Part shown: positions 52,136 through 63,955 of the stretch, piece by piece
Numbering within the stretch: position 1 is the stretch's first letter
How the letters are laid out: each line of letters opens with the position of its first letter
Origin: Neobacillus piezotolerans
Lineage (GTDB): Bacteria > Bacillota > Bacilli > Bacillales > Cytobacillaceae
Direction of reading: 5' to 3'
DNA length: 64,000 nt
Assembly (NCBI RefSeq): GCF_003362805.1
Contig: NZ_QNQT01000002.1
Location: 727,296-791,295 of the forward strand
Program-made: the position numbers and the translations under genes
The notes under the pieces: model-generated
Told to the model about the DNA's origin: nothing
Seen by the model: only the letters and a program-made list of their open reading frames with translations
Databases searched by the model: none

Positions 52136-52475
52136 ACAAATCCCTACTTCCAAACCCTCTTAATTTCGAAAAAAACCCATGTAGAAAAGGGGAGATAACT
52201 GTCGAAAAAAATGTCAAATAATGATTATAATACCATCATTTACATTGTAAAAATAGGGGGTATTACCAAAAAATATCGGTTCATAAATAGCCTGCCAAAA
52301 ACGACTCTCCACGAAGCAAAAAGGAAGAACAGGACATACCAATTGATAATGAAATTGCGGACCACTTAAATAATCAATCCGGCTGGCTTAATTGTTGCGC
52401 TAATTTTCAAAATATTTTATTATTAGAGGTAGCAGAACTCATTTTTTTCCAGTGCAATTTTTTTTGCTGAAAAAA
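52136..52475. other. Intergenic region ahead of the fad operon
   Basis: No gene seen. AT-rich stretch with the HD-GYP upstream region at its left end and the FadR-controlled promoter region at its right end. Confidence 0.5.
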
Positions 52476-52493
52476 TGAATGAGTATTCATTCA
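52476..52493 (+). promoter_or_regulatory. FadR operator
   Basis: TGAATGAGTATTCATTCA is a near-perfect palindrome and matches the B. subtilis FadR (YsiA) consensus TGAATGANTANTCATTCA exactly. It lies 26 bp upstream of the fadN start, where bound FadR would block transcription; long-chain acyl-CoA releases it (established for B. subtilis). Confidence 0.93.
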
Positions 52494-52518
52494 AATTTTG
52501 TCGAAGGGGGAGACACTT

Positions 52519-54894
52519 GTGATTCAACCGATTAAAAAGGCTGCTGTGCTTGGCTCGGGGGTGATGGGCTCGGGAATTGCCGCCCATCTCGCCAACATCG
52601 GAATCCCGACACTCTTGCTCGATATCGTCCCGCGTGAGCCAAACGACGCCGAAAAGGCGAAGGGCCTGACGCTCGAGGACAAACAAGTCCGCAACCGCAT
52701 CGCATCCGAAGCGCTCCAAAAACTGCTCAAGCAAAAGCCCGCGCCGCTTACCGTCAAAGAAAACCTGAACCTCATCGAAGCCGGCAATCTTGAAGACGAC
52801 CTGGCCCGCCTCAACGAAGCCGACTGGATCATCGAAGTCGTCACCGAAAACCTCAATATAAAGAAGCAAGTTTTTGAAAAAGTAGACCAGTACCGGAAAC
52901 CGGGCAGCATCGTCAGCTCGAACACATCCGGCATTTCGGTCGAAGCGATGGCGGAAGGCCGTTCCGAGGACTTTCAAAAGCACTTCCTCGGCACTCATTT
53001 CTTTAACCCGCCGCGCTACTTAAAATTGCTTGAAATCATCCCAACCCAACACACCGACCCGGAAGTCCTCAATTATATGAAAATGTTCAGCGAAGACATG
53101 CTCGGCAAAGGAGTCGTCATCGCGAAAGACACGCCGAACTTCATCGCGAACCGCATCGGCACATACGGATTGCTTGTCACCTTGAGGGAAATGCTGAAGG
53201 GCGGCTACTCGGTCGGCGAAGTCGATTCCGTCACCGGCCCGCTCATCGGACGCCCGAAATCAGCAACATTCCGAACGCTTGACGTTGTCGGCCTCGACAC
53301 GTTCGTCCACGTTGCGAAAAACGTCTATGACCAGGCGGAAGGCGCCGAAAAGGAAGTATTCGACGTCCCGCCGATTGTGCTGAAAATGCTTGAAAACGGC
53401 TGGCTCGGAAGCAAGTCAGGCCAGGGCTTTTTTAAAAAAGAAGGAAAAGACATTCTCGAACTTGATCCGAATACACTCGAGTATGGCCCGCGAAAGAAGC
53501 TAAAGACGCAGGCCACCGAGCTTGCGAAGCAGGAAAAAGGCTCAGCGAATAAATTGAAAGCGCTCGTTTACGCCAAAGACGACCGAGCCGGAACGCTGCT
53601 CTGGAACATTTTCAGCCCGGTCCTGCTCTATTCCGCCGAACTTCTTGGGAAAATTGCCGACGACATCCCTTCCATTGACAGAGCAATGAAATGGGGCTTT
53701 GGGTGGGAGAAGGGTCCATTTGAAACATGGGACGCAATCGGCGTCGAGCGTGCTGCCGCGAAAATAAAGGAGCAGGGCGTACAAGTTCCGCAATGGGTCG
53801 AGGATATGCTCGCAGCCGGACACACCTCTTTTTATAAAAATAATACGTACTATCATAACGGCGAATACAGGCCACTTGAAGTAAACCCAAAAGCTATCGA
53901 CCTGAAGCAAATCAAAGAGGAAAAGGGCGTCATTAAAAAGAATTCCGGCGCAAGTCTGATCGACATCGGGGACGGCGTCGCGCTGCTCGAATTCCATTCG
54001 CAGAACAACGCGATCGGGCCGGACATTCTTCAGATGATCAACTGGTCAATCGACGAGGTCGAAAGGAATTACAAAGGGCTCGTCATCGGCAACCAGGGCA
54101 AGAACTTCTGCGTCGGCGCGAATATTGCAATGATCCTGATGGAAGCCCAGGACGAAAACTTCTTCGACCTCGACATGGTCGTCCGCCAGTTCCAGAACAC
54201 GATGATGAAAATCAAATACTCAAGAAAGCCGGTCGCCGCGGCGCCATTCCAGATGACACTCGGCGGCGGAACCGAAGTCAGCCTGCCGTGCGCCCACGTC
54301 CAGGCATCGATGGAAACATACATGGGCCTCGTCGAAGTCGGCGTCGGCCTCATCCCGGGAGGCGGGGGTAACAAGGAGCTTTATCTTAGATACTTGAACG
54401 CACTCCCGAAAGGCGTCGATTTCGACCTTATGAAGGTAGCGGCCAAAGTATTTGAAACAATTGCGATGGCAAAAGTCTCAACATCAGGCCCCGAAGCTAG
54501 CGAGCTCAACTTCCTGCGGCCATCCGACGGAATCTCCGTCAACCCGGACCACCAAATTTACGATGCGAAGCAGGCGGTCCTCGCCCTTCATGAAAAGGGC
54601 TACAAACCGCCAGTCCGAAAGAAAATCCCGGTCGTCGGCGAAACCGGCTACGCCGCGCTCATCCTTGGCGCACAAGCGATGCAGCTATCCGGCTACATCT
54701 CCGACCACGACATGAAAATCGCCAAAAAGCTCGCTTACGTACTAGCCGGCGGAAAAGTCCCATTCGGCACCGAAGTCGACGAACAATACCTGTTGGATCT
54801 GGAGCGGGAAGCCTTCCTAAGCCTCCTCGCCGAACCAAAATCCCAGCAGCGCATGCAGCACATGCTCCTAAAAGGCAAACCGCTCAGGAACTAA
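52519..54894 (+). CDS. fadN: FadN: 3-hydroxyacyl-CoA dehydrogenase / enoyl-CoA hydratase
   Basis: Bifunctional beta-oxidation enzyme: hydrates enoyl-CoA, then oxidises the 3-hydroxyacyl-CoA with NAD. 791 residues (B. subtilis FadN/YusL 789). N-terminal dehydrogenase: NAD loop VLGSGVMGSGIAAHLANIG (residues 9-27), HFFNPPRYLKLLEII and KDTPNFIANRIG. C-terminal crotonase-like part from about 490: VIGNQGKNFCVGANI and GGGTEVSLPCAHV ... GLVEVGVGLIPGGGGNKEL with acidic residues for hydration. GTG start at 52519 with AAGGGGGAG 6 nt upstream. Fad genes are visibly richer in G+C than their neighbours. Under the FadR box. Confidence 0.97.
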   Translation: MIQPIKKAAVLGSGVMGSGIAAHLANIGIPTLLLDIVPREPNDAEKAKGLTLEDKQVRNRIASEALQKLLKQKPAPLTVKENLNLIEAGNLEDDLARLNEADWIIEVVTENLNIKKQVFEKVDQYRKPGSIVSSNTSGISVEAMAEGRSEDFQKHFLGTHFFNPPRYLKLLEIIPTQHTDPEVLNYMKMFSEDMLGKGVVIAKDTPNFIANRIGTYGLLVTLREMLKGGYSVGEVDSVTGPLIGRPKSATFRTLDVVGLDTFVHVAKNVYDQAEGAEKEVFDVPPIVLKMLENGWLGSKSGQGFFKKEGKDILELDPNTLEYGPRKKLKTQATELAKQEKGSANKLKALVYAKDDRAGTLLWNIFSPVLLYSAELLGKIADDIPSIDRAMKWGFGWEKGPFETWDAIGVERAAAKIKEQGVQVPQWVEDMLAAGHTSFYKNNTYYHNGEYRPLEVNPKAIDLKQIKEEKGVIKKNSGASLIDIGDGVALLEFHSQNNAIGPDILQMINWSIDEVERNYKGLVIGNQGKNFCVGANIAMILMEAQDENFFDLDMVVRQFQNTMMKIKYSRKPVAAAPFQMTLGGGTEVSLPCAHVQASMETYMGLVEVGVGLIPGGGGNKELYLRYLNALPKGVDFDLMKVAAKVFETIAMAKVSTSGPEASELNFLRPSDGISVNPDHQIYDAKQAVLALHEKGYKPPVRKKIPVVGETGYAALILGAQAMQLSGYISDHDMKIAKKLAYVLAGGKVPFGTEVDEQYLLDLEREAFLSLLAEPKSQQRMQHMLLKGKPLRN

Positions 54895-54976
54895 GCGTGG
54901 GGCATACCGATTTGCGCTCATTCACAATTTAACCAGTTTACAAGTGAAACAGTGGACGGATTTATCCGCAAATGCG

Positions 54977-55144
54977 GATAAACGGCGGCCAATTACTGAT
55001 AAACCGTGTCCACTTACTGATAAACGGCGGTCAATTACTGATAAACCGCGCTCACTTACTGATAAACCACCAACGAATGATGATAAACAACCGCCAAATA
55101 CTGATAAACACATTACATTCGCTGATAAACACCAGTAACAGCTG
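54977..55144. repeat. Eight tandem 21-bp units between fadN and fadA
   Basis: GATAAAC recurs at 54977, 54998, 55019, 55040, 55061, 55082, 55103 and 55124, exactly 21 bp apart, with (C/A)TTACT before it in most units. The first four units are strongly conserved and the last four drift. A period of 21 bp is two helical turns, so all copies face the same side. Several frames are open through it by period alone (7 codons). It fills most of the 349-bp gap between two genes of one operon. Confidence 0.95.
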
Positions 55145-55243
55145 GTACCCGGTTGCAAACCGAATGAAGATGGGAACTCATCCCACGATTCATCCAATAA
55201 ACATTAGTCTACAAGACCAATAGAACGAAAGAGAGGGAACCCA

Positions 55244-56419
55244 ATGAGAGAAGCGGTGATTGTTGCCGGAGCCCGCACCCCGGTCGGAAAAGCGAAGAAG
55301 GGCTCGCTCGCCCAGGTTCGCCCCGATGACCTCGGCGCGCTCGTCATCAAGGAAACCTTGAAGCGGGCCGGCAATTACGAAGGAAACATAGATGATGTCA
55401 TTATCGGCTGCGCGATGCCGGAAGCGGAGCAGGGCCTGAACATGGCGCGCAACATCGCGGGCTTGGCCGGGCTCCCGTACGAAGTCCCGGCCATCACCAT
55501 CAACCGCTATTGCTCATCCGGCCTGCAGTCAATCGCCTTCGCCGCAGAGCGGATTATGCTCGGCTATGCCGATACGATTCTCGCAGGAGGAGCGGAGTCG
55601 ATGAGCATGGTGCCGATGATGGGCCATATCACCCGCCCGAATGTAAAGCTTGCCGATACGGCTCCGCAATATTACATGAGCATGGGCCACACCGCGGAAA
55701 AAGTCGCCGAGAAATTTGGCGTCACCCGCCGCGACCAAGATGAATTCGCAGTCCGTAGCCATGAGCGCGCCGCCCGCGCCATCCAGGAAGGCAAGTTCAA
55801 CGATGAAATCGTCCCGGTCGATGTTACCATTCGCTCGGTCGGCAGCGACAACAAGCTGAAAGAAAAGACGTTCCAGTTCGAACAGGATGAAGGCGTCCGC
55901 CCGGATACGAACCTCGATACGCTGGCAAAACTGCGTCCGGCATTTGCCCTGAATGGAACCGTCACAGCCGGAAACGCCTCGCAAACAAGCGACGGAGCCG
56001 CCGCTGTCATGGTCATGGAACGCGAAAAAGCAGAATCTCTGGGCCTAAAGCCGCTCGCGAAATTTAGGTCGTTCGCCGTTGGTGGAGTGCCGCCGGAAAT
56101 CATGGGCGTCGGCCCTGTCGTCGCCATCCCAAAGGCGCTTAAGCTCGCCGGCCTCGAGGTAAGCGACATATCGCTGTTCGAGCTTAATGAAGCATTCGCT
56201 TCCCAGGCCATCCAGGTCATCCGCGAACTGAACCTTGATGAGGACAAAGTCAACGTGAACGGCGGCGCAATCGCACTCGGCCACCCGCTTGGCTGCACAG
56301 GCGCAAAACTCACGCTGTCCCTCATCCACGAACTGAAGCGCCGCAACGAGCAATTCGGCGTCGTCACCATGTGCATCGGCGGCGGCATGGGCGCTGCGGG
56401 CGTATTTGAACTGCTATAG
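55244..56419 (+). CDS. fadA: FadA: acetyl-CoA C-acyltransferase (3-ketoacyl-CoA thiolase)
   Basis: Thiolase cleaving 3-ketoacyl-CoA to acetyl-CoA and a shortened acyl-CoA. 391 residues, the usual length. Active Cys in [18 protein letters not shown] (near residue 91), His in [17 protein letters not shown] (near 348) and second Cys in [16 protein letters not shown] (near 377). Acts as a tetramer in the cytosol with FadN and FadE. GAGAGGG before the ATG. Follows fadN after the 21-bp repeat array and precedes fadE by 45 bp. Confidence 0.97.
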   Translation: MREAVIVAGARTPVGKAKKGSLAQVRPDDLGALVIKETLKRAGNYEGNIDDVIIGCAMPEAEQGLNMARNIAGLAGLPYEVPAITINRYCSSGLQSIAFAAERIMLGYADTILAGGAESMSMVPMMGHITRPNVKLADTAPQYYMSMGHTAEKVAEKFGVTRRDQDEFAVRSHERAARAIQEGKFNDEIVPVDVTIRSVGSDNKLKEKTFQFEQDEGVRPDTNLDTLAKLRPAFALNGTVTAGNASQTSDGAAAVMVMEREKAESLGLKPLAKFRSFAVGGVPPEIMGVGPVVAIPKALKLAGLEVSDISLFELNEAFASQAIQVIRELNLDEDKVNVNGGAIALGHPLGCTGAKLTLSLIHELKRRNEQFGVVTMCIGGGMGAAGVFELL

Positions 56420-56464
56420 GTAGAACCCAATCAAACTCGTCAAATAAGAAACGGAGGAATCGCA

Positions 56465-58249
56465 ATGACCAACCAGCTCGGCGAATCAATTAAAGGCGGA
56501 AGCTTTTTAATCGAGGACGTACCGTATGACAGTGTCTTTACCCCCGAAGACTTTACCGATGAGCACAAAATGATTGCCAAAACGACAGAAGAGTACATTA
56601 ACAATGAGGTCATGCCGCAAATTGAATACATCGAAAACCATGAGTTCGACCGCTCCGTCAAGCTGCTCAAACAAGCCGGCGAACTCGGCCTCCTAGGAGC
56701 GGATGTTCCTGAAGAATACGGCGGACTGGCGCTTGATAAAATCAGCTCCGCCCTCATCGCCGAAAAAATGGCCCGTGCCGGAGGTTTCTCGATTTCCCAC
56801 GGCGCCCACGTCGGAATTGGCTCACTGCCAATCGTCCTTTTCGGAAACGAGGACCAGAAGCAAAAGTACCTCCCCGACCTCGCAACCGGTGAAAAGCTGG
56901 CCGCTTACGCCCTGACCGAGCCAGGCTCAGGATCCGATGCACTCGGCGCGAAAACAACCGCCAAACTGAACGCCGAAGAAACACACTACGTCCTGAACGG
57001 CGAGAAACAATGGATTACAAACTCGGCCTTCGCTGATGTTTTCGTCGTCTATGCGAAAATTGACGGAGAGCACTTCTCGGCATTCATCGTCGAGCGCGAC
57101 TTCCCGGGGGTCTCAGTTGGGGCTGAGGAAAAGAAGATGGGCATCAAAGGTTCATCGACCCGAACGCTCATCCTCCAGGACGCACAAGTTCCGAAAGAAA
57201 ACCTCCTCGGTGAAGCGGGCCGCGGCCACATCATCGCCTTTAACATTTTGAATATTGGCCGCTACAAGCTCGGCGTCGGCGTCGTCGGAGGGGCCAAGCG
57301 CGCCTTTGAAATCACCGTCCAGTACGCGAACCAGCGCCAACAGTTCAAAACGCCAATTTCGCAATTCAACCTGACAAAGGAAAAATTCGCGACGATGGCT
57401 TCGAAAATCTATGCTGCCGAAAGCTCCGTCTACCGGACAGTCGGCTTGTTCGAGGACCGGATGGGGCGCCTCACCTCGGACGAAGCGAAGGACGGCCTTC
57501 AGGTCGCTAAATCGATCGCCGAGTACGCAATCGAATGCTCACTCAACAAAGTCTTCGGCACCGAGACGCTGGACTATGTCGTTGACGAAGGGGTTCAAAT
57601 CCACGGCGGCTACGGCTACATGGCCGAATACGAAATTGAGCGTGCCTACCGCGACTCCCGTATCAACCGGATTTTCGAAGGCACGAACGAAATCAATCGC
57701 CTGCTCGTGCCAGGCACCTATATCCGAAAAGCGATGAAAGGTGAGCTGCCGCTTTTCCAAAAAGCCCAGCAGCTTCAGGAAGAACTCATGATGATGATGC
57801 CCGAAGAGCCGGGTGATGAGCCGCTCGAGCAAGAAAAGCACCTCGTCAGGAACGCGAAGAAAATCGGCCTCCTTGCCGCCGGCCTTGCTGCTCAAAAATA
57901 TGGCAAAGCCCTTGAGCAGGAGCAGGAAATCCTCGTCAATATCGCCGACATCATTTCCAACGCATATGCAATGGAATCGGCAGTACTCAGGACCGAAAAG
58001 GCAATCGCCAAATCCGGCCTGGAAAAATCCAGGCAGAAACTCCTGTACACACAAATCTTTTGCCAGGAAGCATTCAACGAAATCGAGCAGCACGCCAAAG
58101 AAACACTCGTCGCCACAGAGGAAGGCGATACCTTGAGGATGCTCATGTCGGCCCTCCGCAAATTCACGCGCCACACGCCAATCAACGTCATCGCCAAAAA
58201 ACGCCAAGCCGCGGAGCGCCTCATCGAAGCCGAAAAATACGTTGTCTAA
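56465..58249 (+). CDS. fadE: FadE: acyl-CoA dehydrogenase
   Basis: FAD enzyme of the first beta-oxidation step, acyl-CoA to trans-2-enoyl-CoA. 594 residues as in B. subtilis FadE/YusJ. Visible: ALTEPGSGSDALGAKTTA (FAD/substrate binding), QWITNSAFADVF, GIKGSSTRTLI, the C-terminal GYGYMAEYEIERAYRDSRINRIFEGTNEINRLLVPG region, and a C-terminal extra helix domain typical of this subfamily. CGGAGGAATCG before the ATG. Last gene of the fad operon. Its last ~60 bp plus terminator are repeated at 61158-61283. Confidence 0.97.
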   Translation: MTNQLGESIKGGSFLIEDVPYDSVFTPEDFTDEHKMIAKTTEEYINNEVMPQIEYIENHEFDRSVKLLKQAGELGLLGADVPEEYGGLALDKISSALIAEKMARAGGFSISHGAHVGIGSLPIVLFGNEDQKQKYLPDLATGEKLAAYALTEPGSGSDALGAKTTAKLNAEETHYVLNGEKQWITNSAFADVFVVYAKIDGEHFSAFIVERDFPGVSVGAEEKKMGIKGSSTRTLILQDAQVPKENLLGEAGRGHIIAFNILNIGRYKLGVGVVGGAKRAFEITVQYANQRQQFKTPISQFNLTKEKFATMASKIYAAESSVYRTVGLFEDRMGRLTSDEAKDGLQVAKSIAEYAIECSLNKVFGTETLDYVVDEGVQIHGGYGYMAEYEIERAYRDSRINRIFEGTNEINRLLVPGTYIRKAMKGELPLFQKAQQLQEELMMMMPEEPGDEPLEQEKHLVRNAKKIGLLAAGLAAQKYGKALEQEQEILVNIADIISNAYAMESAVLRTEKAIAKSGLEKSRQKLLYTQIFCQEAFNEIEQHAKETLVATEEGDTLRMLMSALRKFTRHTPINVIAKKRQAAERLIEAEKYVV

Positions 58250-58297
58250 AAAGAAAAACGCTCAGAACTTTTTAAAGTTTTGAGCGTTGTTTTCTTT

Positions 58298-58315
<18 letters not shown>
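58190..58315 (+). repeat. Direct repeat copy A: fadE 3' end plus terminator
   Basis: This 126-bp segment recurs at 61158-61283 with a constant offset of 2968 bp and no indels. By eye about nine of the 60 coding positions differ, while only about seven of the 66 after the stop do. The two copies bracket rph. Confidence 0.9.
58257..58297 (+). terminator. Terminator of the fad operon
   Basis: Stem AACGCTCAGAACTTT / AAAGTTTTGAGCGTT with short loop and T-rich tail (GTTTTCTTT). Confidence 0.9.
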
Positions 58316-61157
<2,842 letters not shown>

Positions 61158-61158
<1 letters not shown>

Positions 61159-61283
61159 TTGTCAAAAAGCGCCAAGCTGCCGACCGCTTCATCGAAGCCA
61201 AAAAATACGGTGTCTAAAAAGAAAAACGCTCAGAACTTTTTAGGGTTTTGAGCGTTGTTTTCTTTATGAAATTAAAAATTCAA
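61158..61283 (+). repeat. Direct repeat copy B: partial fadE end plus terminator
   Basis: Starts exactly at the last base of the rph stop codon. Reads IVKKRQAADRFIEAKKYGV and stop, against IAKKRQAAERLIEAEKYVV in fadE, then repeats its terminator (61225-61265). It is a coding remnant without a start, from a slightly different fadE allele. Confidence 0.9.
61225..61265 (+). terminator. Terminator after rph (copy of the fad terminator)
   Basis: Same hairpin as at 58257 with two base changes in the loop-side of the stem; now placed to end rph transcripts, and likely also those of the convergent 61272 gene. Confidence 0.85.
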
Positions 61284-61739
61284 ATTTAATTGTTGTCTTA
61301 TTTCATCCAGCAATTCTTTGTGTTCCGAAGTTGTTACAAGAGGCTTGTCCAATGGCTTGTCGACATCCTCGTGCGTAAAGACAAATGTTCCGTCGCCAAG
61401 TACAAAAAAAGAATAGGGTACCATTTTCCGTCTCTCCGAATCGTCTCCTTTAAGGAAGCTGAACATATACGTATCTGGCGACTCAATACGAACTTTTTCC
61501 TTGGCTTCCTTAACTTCCAAGCCTTCAACCATCGATAAGATTTCCTCTGCTTTTTGAGGATTTTTGACTGTTCTATTTTCTACGTAGAAAATGTCTCCAA
61601 TCCCCTTTTGAATAGCAATCGCTTGCATCTGATTATCCTCGTTCATTGTAATACGTACTTTCTTTTCGGAGAATCTATCTATCAGGAAAATAATTAAAAG
61701 TATACTCAATATAAAAACCACTGGGCTTTTTTTTCTCAT
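61272..61739 (-). CDS. Membrane-anchored protein of unknown function
   Basis: 155 residues. Basic MRKKS, then a hydrophobic helix PVVFILSILLIIFLI (residues 6-20) as anchor, then an exposed domain: VRITMNEDNQMQAIAIQKGIGDIFYVENRTVKNPQKAEEILSMVEGL ... YMFSFLKGD ... PYSFFVLGDGTFVFTHED. Not recognised; the layout is like bacilli proteins with a strand-rich, YhfM-like outer domain. Start 61739 with AGGGGGGGT upstream. Confidence 0.72.
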   Translation of the reverse strand: MRKKSPVVFILSILLIIFLIDRFSEKKVRITMNEDNQMQAIAIQKGIGDIFYVENRTVKNPQKAEEILSMVEGLEVKEAKEKVRIESPDTYMFSFLKGDDSERRKMVPYSFFVLGDGTFVFTHEDVDKPLDKPLVTTSEHKELLDEIRQQLNLNF

Positions 61740-61839
61740 CCGACCCCCCCTATCTATATACAATTTTACCATAAATAAGCATTGGCGAAGGGAACTTATC
61801 CTAGTATCACTTAATCTGAATAGCTTTGTCACATTCCTG

Positions 61840-63249
61840 CTAATAGGAAACCTGTTTCGCAATCCCCCAGCACTCCATTAACCGATGAATCCCAGTTTCA
61901 ATTTCATCCAATGGAATTCCGCCAAAGCCAAAAAGAAAGGTTGGATAGAGGTAATAAATTGGTTTTAACAGGTAATCGGTTACCGGGTAGATGGCAATAC
62001 CGTTTGCCGCGGCAATCTGTTTTAACTCCGCTTCACTTTTTAGAGAAGGGACAGAGATTAAAATATGCATGCCCGCCTGGTCGCCAGTTATTGTGACATT
62101 TGGGTAATATGTTTCAAAGGTGTGGGTCAGTTTATCGTGTTTCTTCCGGTAAATTTTCCGCATCCGGTTTAAGTGCTTTGAAAAATAGCCATCTTTCATG
62201 AAGTTGGCCAATATATGCTGATCGAATCTCGGTACGGTTGCGGAGTAATAGCTAAACGTCTCTTTGTATTTGCGGACCAATGTCGACGGCAATACAAGAT
62301 AAGCGACACGCAATGAAGGCATCAATGATTTTGTAAATGTGCTGAGATAAATGACTTTATTGTTTTGGTCTAGGCCGTGCAATGCGGGAATCGGCTTTCC
62401 GATATAACGGAATTCACTATCGTAATCATCTTCAATAATGAAGCGTTTTTCATCCTTTACCGCCCACTTCAAAAGCTGGGTTCTCCTTGTTGCGGATAAA
62501 ACAGCTCCGGTTGGGAATTGGTGGGAAGGCGTGATGTAAACGACATTCGCGTTTGTTTTTTCAAGCTCATCGACCATTAATCCATCCTCATCGACCGGGA
62601 TTGGAATTGCCCTATTTTGCAATTCAATTCTTGGGATTGCGGAGTAGCCGGGATTTTCAAGCGCGAATTCCGAATCATTTTCAAGCAATCTCAAAATGAT
62701 TGGAAGCAGCTGCTCCGTACCCGAACCAATGACGATCTGCTCAGGTTTGCAAACAATCCCCCTCGATTGATAAAGATACTTCGTAATTTCGGTCCGCAAT
62801 GCGTATTCCCCTTGAGGCTCCCCAATTTGCAAGAGCTCCTTTGAACTGCTGTCATACAAATCTTTCGCGTATTTGCGCCAATGTGAAAAAGGGAAGGAGT
62901 CCGTATCGATTTTTCCAGGATGAAAGTCATATTGAAAAGTCCTGCCCACAGCATTTTCGACCGGAATGTCCAAAAGCTCTTTTTCTATATAAGGCAATTC
63001 ATCGATTTCTTCTACAAAATAACCGACGCGGGGCCGTGAGATGAGATAGCCCTCCGCGACAAGCTGTCCATAGGCGATTTCAATGGTTGTTTGGCTTATA
63101 TTTAAAAATTCGGCTAATTTTTTTTTGGAAGGCAATTTCGTTCCAACTTCAATTTGTTTATGGATAATGGCATGTTTAATACCGTGATAAAGCTGTTCAT
63201 ACAACGGCTTTGCCGTACTTTTATCCAAATCAAAGATGAGCATATCCAT
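61840..63249 (-). CDS. MocR/PdxR-family regulator (GntR DNA-binding plus aminotransferase-like)
   Basis: 469 residues. N-terminal GntR winged helix (about 10-80: PLYEQLYHGIKHAIIHKQIEVGTKLPSKKKLAEFLNISQTTIEIAYGQLVAEGYLISRPRVGYFV). The C-terminal fold-type I aminotransferase-like domain has VIGSGTEQLLPIILRLLE, ITPSHQFPTG, IIEDDYDSEFRY and the PLP Lys in STFTKSLMPSLRVAYLVLP. Such regulators sense PLP or an aminated ligand; PdxR controls vitamin B6 supply. It is divergent from an ECF transporter S gene, which it likely regulates (inference). Start 63249 with TAGGAG. Confidence 0.93.
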   Translation of the reverse strand: MDMLIFDLDKSTAKPLYEQLYHGIKHAIIHKQIEVGTKLPSKKKLAEFLNISQTTIEIAYGQLVAEGYLISRPRVGYFVEEIDELPYIEKELLDIPVENAVGRTFQYDFHPGKIDTDSFPFSHWRKYAKDLYDSSSKELLQIGEPQGEYALRTEITKYLYQSRGIVCKPEQIVIGSGTEQLLPIILRLLENDSEFALENPGYSAIPRIELQNRAIPIPVDEDGLMVDELEKTNANVVYITPSHQFPTGAVLSATRRTQLLKWAVKDEKRFIIEDDYDSEFRYIGKPIPALHGLDQNNKVIYLSTFTKSLMPSLRVAYLVLPSTLVRKYKETFSYYSATVPRFDQHILANFMKDGYFSKHLNRMRKIYRKKHDKLTHTFETYYPNVTITGDQAGMHILISVPSLKSEAELKQIAAANGIAIYPVTDYLLKPIYYLYPTFLFGFGGIPLDEIETGIHRLMECWGIAKQVSY

Positions 63250-63288
63250 TTGCAAATCTCCTAACTGACCACATGATTTTTTGAAAAG

Positions 63289-63310
63289 TTGACTCTTTTT
63301 ACAATGTCAA
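63289..63310. promoter_or_regulatory. Candidate operator between the regulator and transporter genes
   Basis: TTGAC and GTCAA lie 12 bp apart as an inverted repeat in the divergent promoter region. It is also a possible -35 (TTGACT). Suggested PdxR-type binding site; unproven. Confidence 0.35.
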
Positions 63311-63375
63311 TTTTCATTATACTAAATATCAAGCAATCATTGGGTTTTAAATTTACACAAAAAAGGGGTATTCAT

Positions 63376-63894
63376 ATGCAATCTACGTTAGCACCTGCAT
63401 CAACAAAAACAAGATCCTTGGTGATCAATTCACTTTTCATCGCTCTTACCCTCGTGGCGACTATGTTCATTAACATTAAGCTTCCAATCATGGGGAACGG
63501 AGGCCTGATCCATCTCGGGAACGTACCACTTTTTATCGCGGCATTCGTTTATGGCAGAAAGACGGGCTTCATTGCGGGCGCATTCGGAATGGGAATGTTC
63601 GATATTCTCTCCGGCTGGGCGGCATGGTCGCCGTTTACATTCATCATCGTAGGAGCAATGGGATATGTAGCTGGCCTTATTGCTGAAAAAATGCCTGGAA
63701 AAAGAGTGCTTGTTTACACAGTAGCGGTTGTTGTCGCGTTGATCATCAAAGTCGTGGGCTATTACTTTGCCGAGGTCATCCTTTACGGAAACTGGGTCAT
63801 CCCATTCGGTTCAATTCCAGGAAACATCATGCAGGTAGTCATTGCCGGCCTCATCGTAGTTCCGCTTGCGGGGCGGTTTAAAAAGCTATTGTAA
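63376..63894 (+). CDS. ECF transporter S component (vitamin uptake)
   Basis: 172 residues, five to six membrane helices: SLVINSLFIALTLVATMFINIKL, then GLIHLGNVPLFIAAFVYGRKTGFIAGAFGMGMFDILSGWAAWSPFTFIIVGAMGYVAGLIAE, VLVYTVAVVVALIIKVVGYYFAE and a final helix. This is the substrate-binding S subunit of an energy-coupling-factor transporter; it uses shared EcfA/EcfT encoded elsewhere. The MocR/PdxR neighbour makes a vitamin B6 or related pyridine substrate plausible (inference). ATG 63376 follows AAAAGGGG; the frame is open to 63289 without one. Confidence 0.88.
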   Translation: MQSTLAPASTKTRSLVINSLFIALTLVATMFINIKLPIMGNGGLIHLGNVPLFIAAFVYGRKTGFIAGAFGMGMFDILSGWAAWSPFTFIIVGAMGYVAGLIAEKMPGKRVLVYTVAVVVALIIKVVGYYFAEVILYGNWVIPFGSIPGNIMQVVIAGLIVVPLAGRFKKLL

Positions 63895-63955
63895 AAAGAA
63901 GAACGGACAATGTTGTTGGCGCCACAAAAAGAATAAAAAGTTCAAAATGAAGCAG

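Noticed and set aside
54944..55223. Open frames with seven-residue repeats (ADKRRPIT, LINGGQLL)
   Set aside because: A 21-bp period keeps frames open by itself. No ribosome-binding site and no conservation beyond the DNA repeat.
55672..56430. 252-codon minus-strand open frame across fadA, and similar ones at 57539-58207 and 13486-14034
   Set aside because: Antisense shadows of G+C-richer genes with strong family assignment on the opposite strand.
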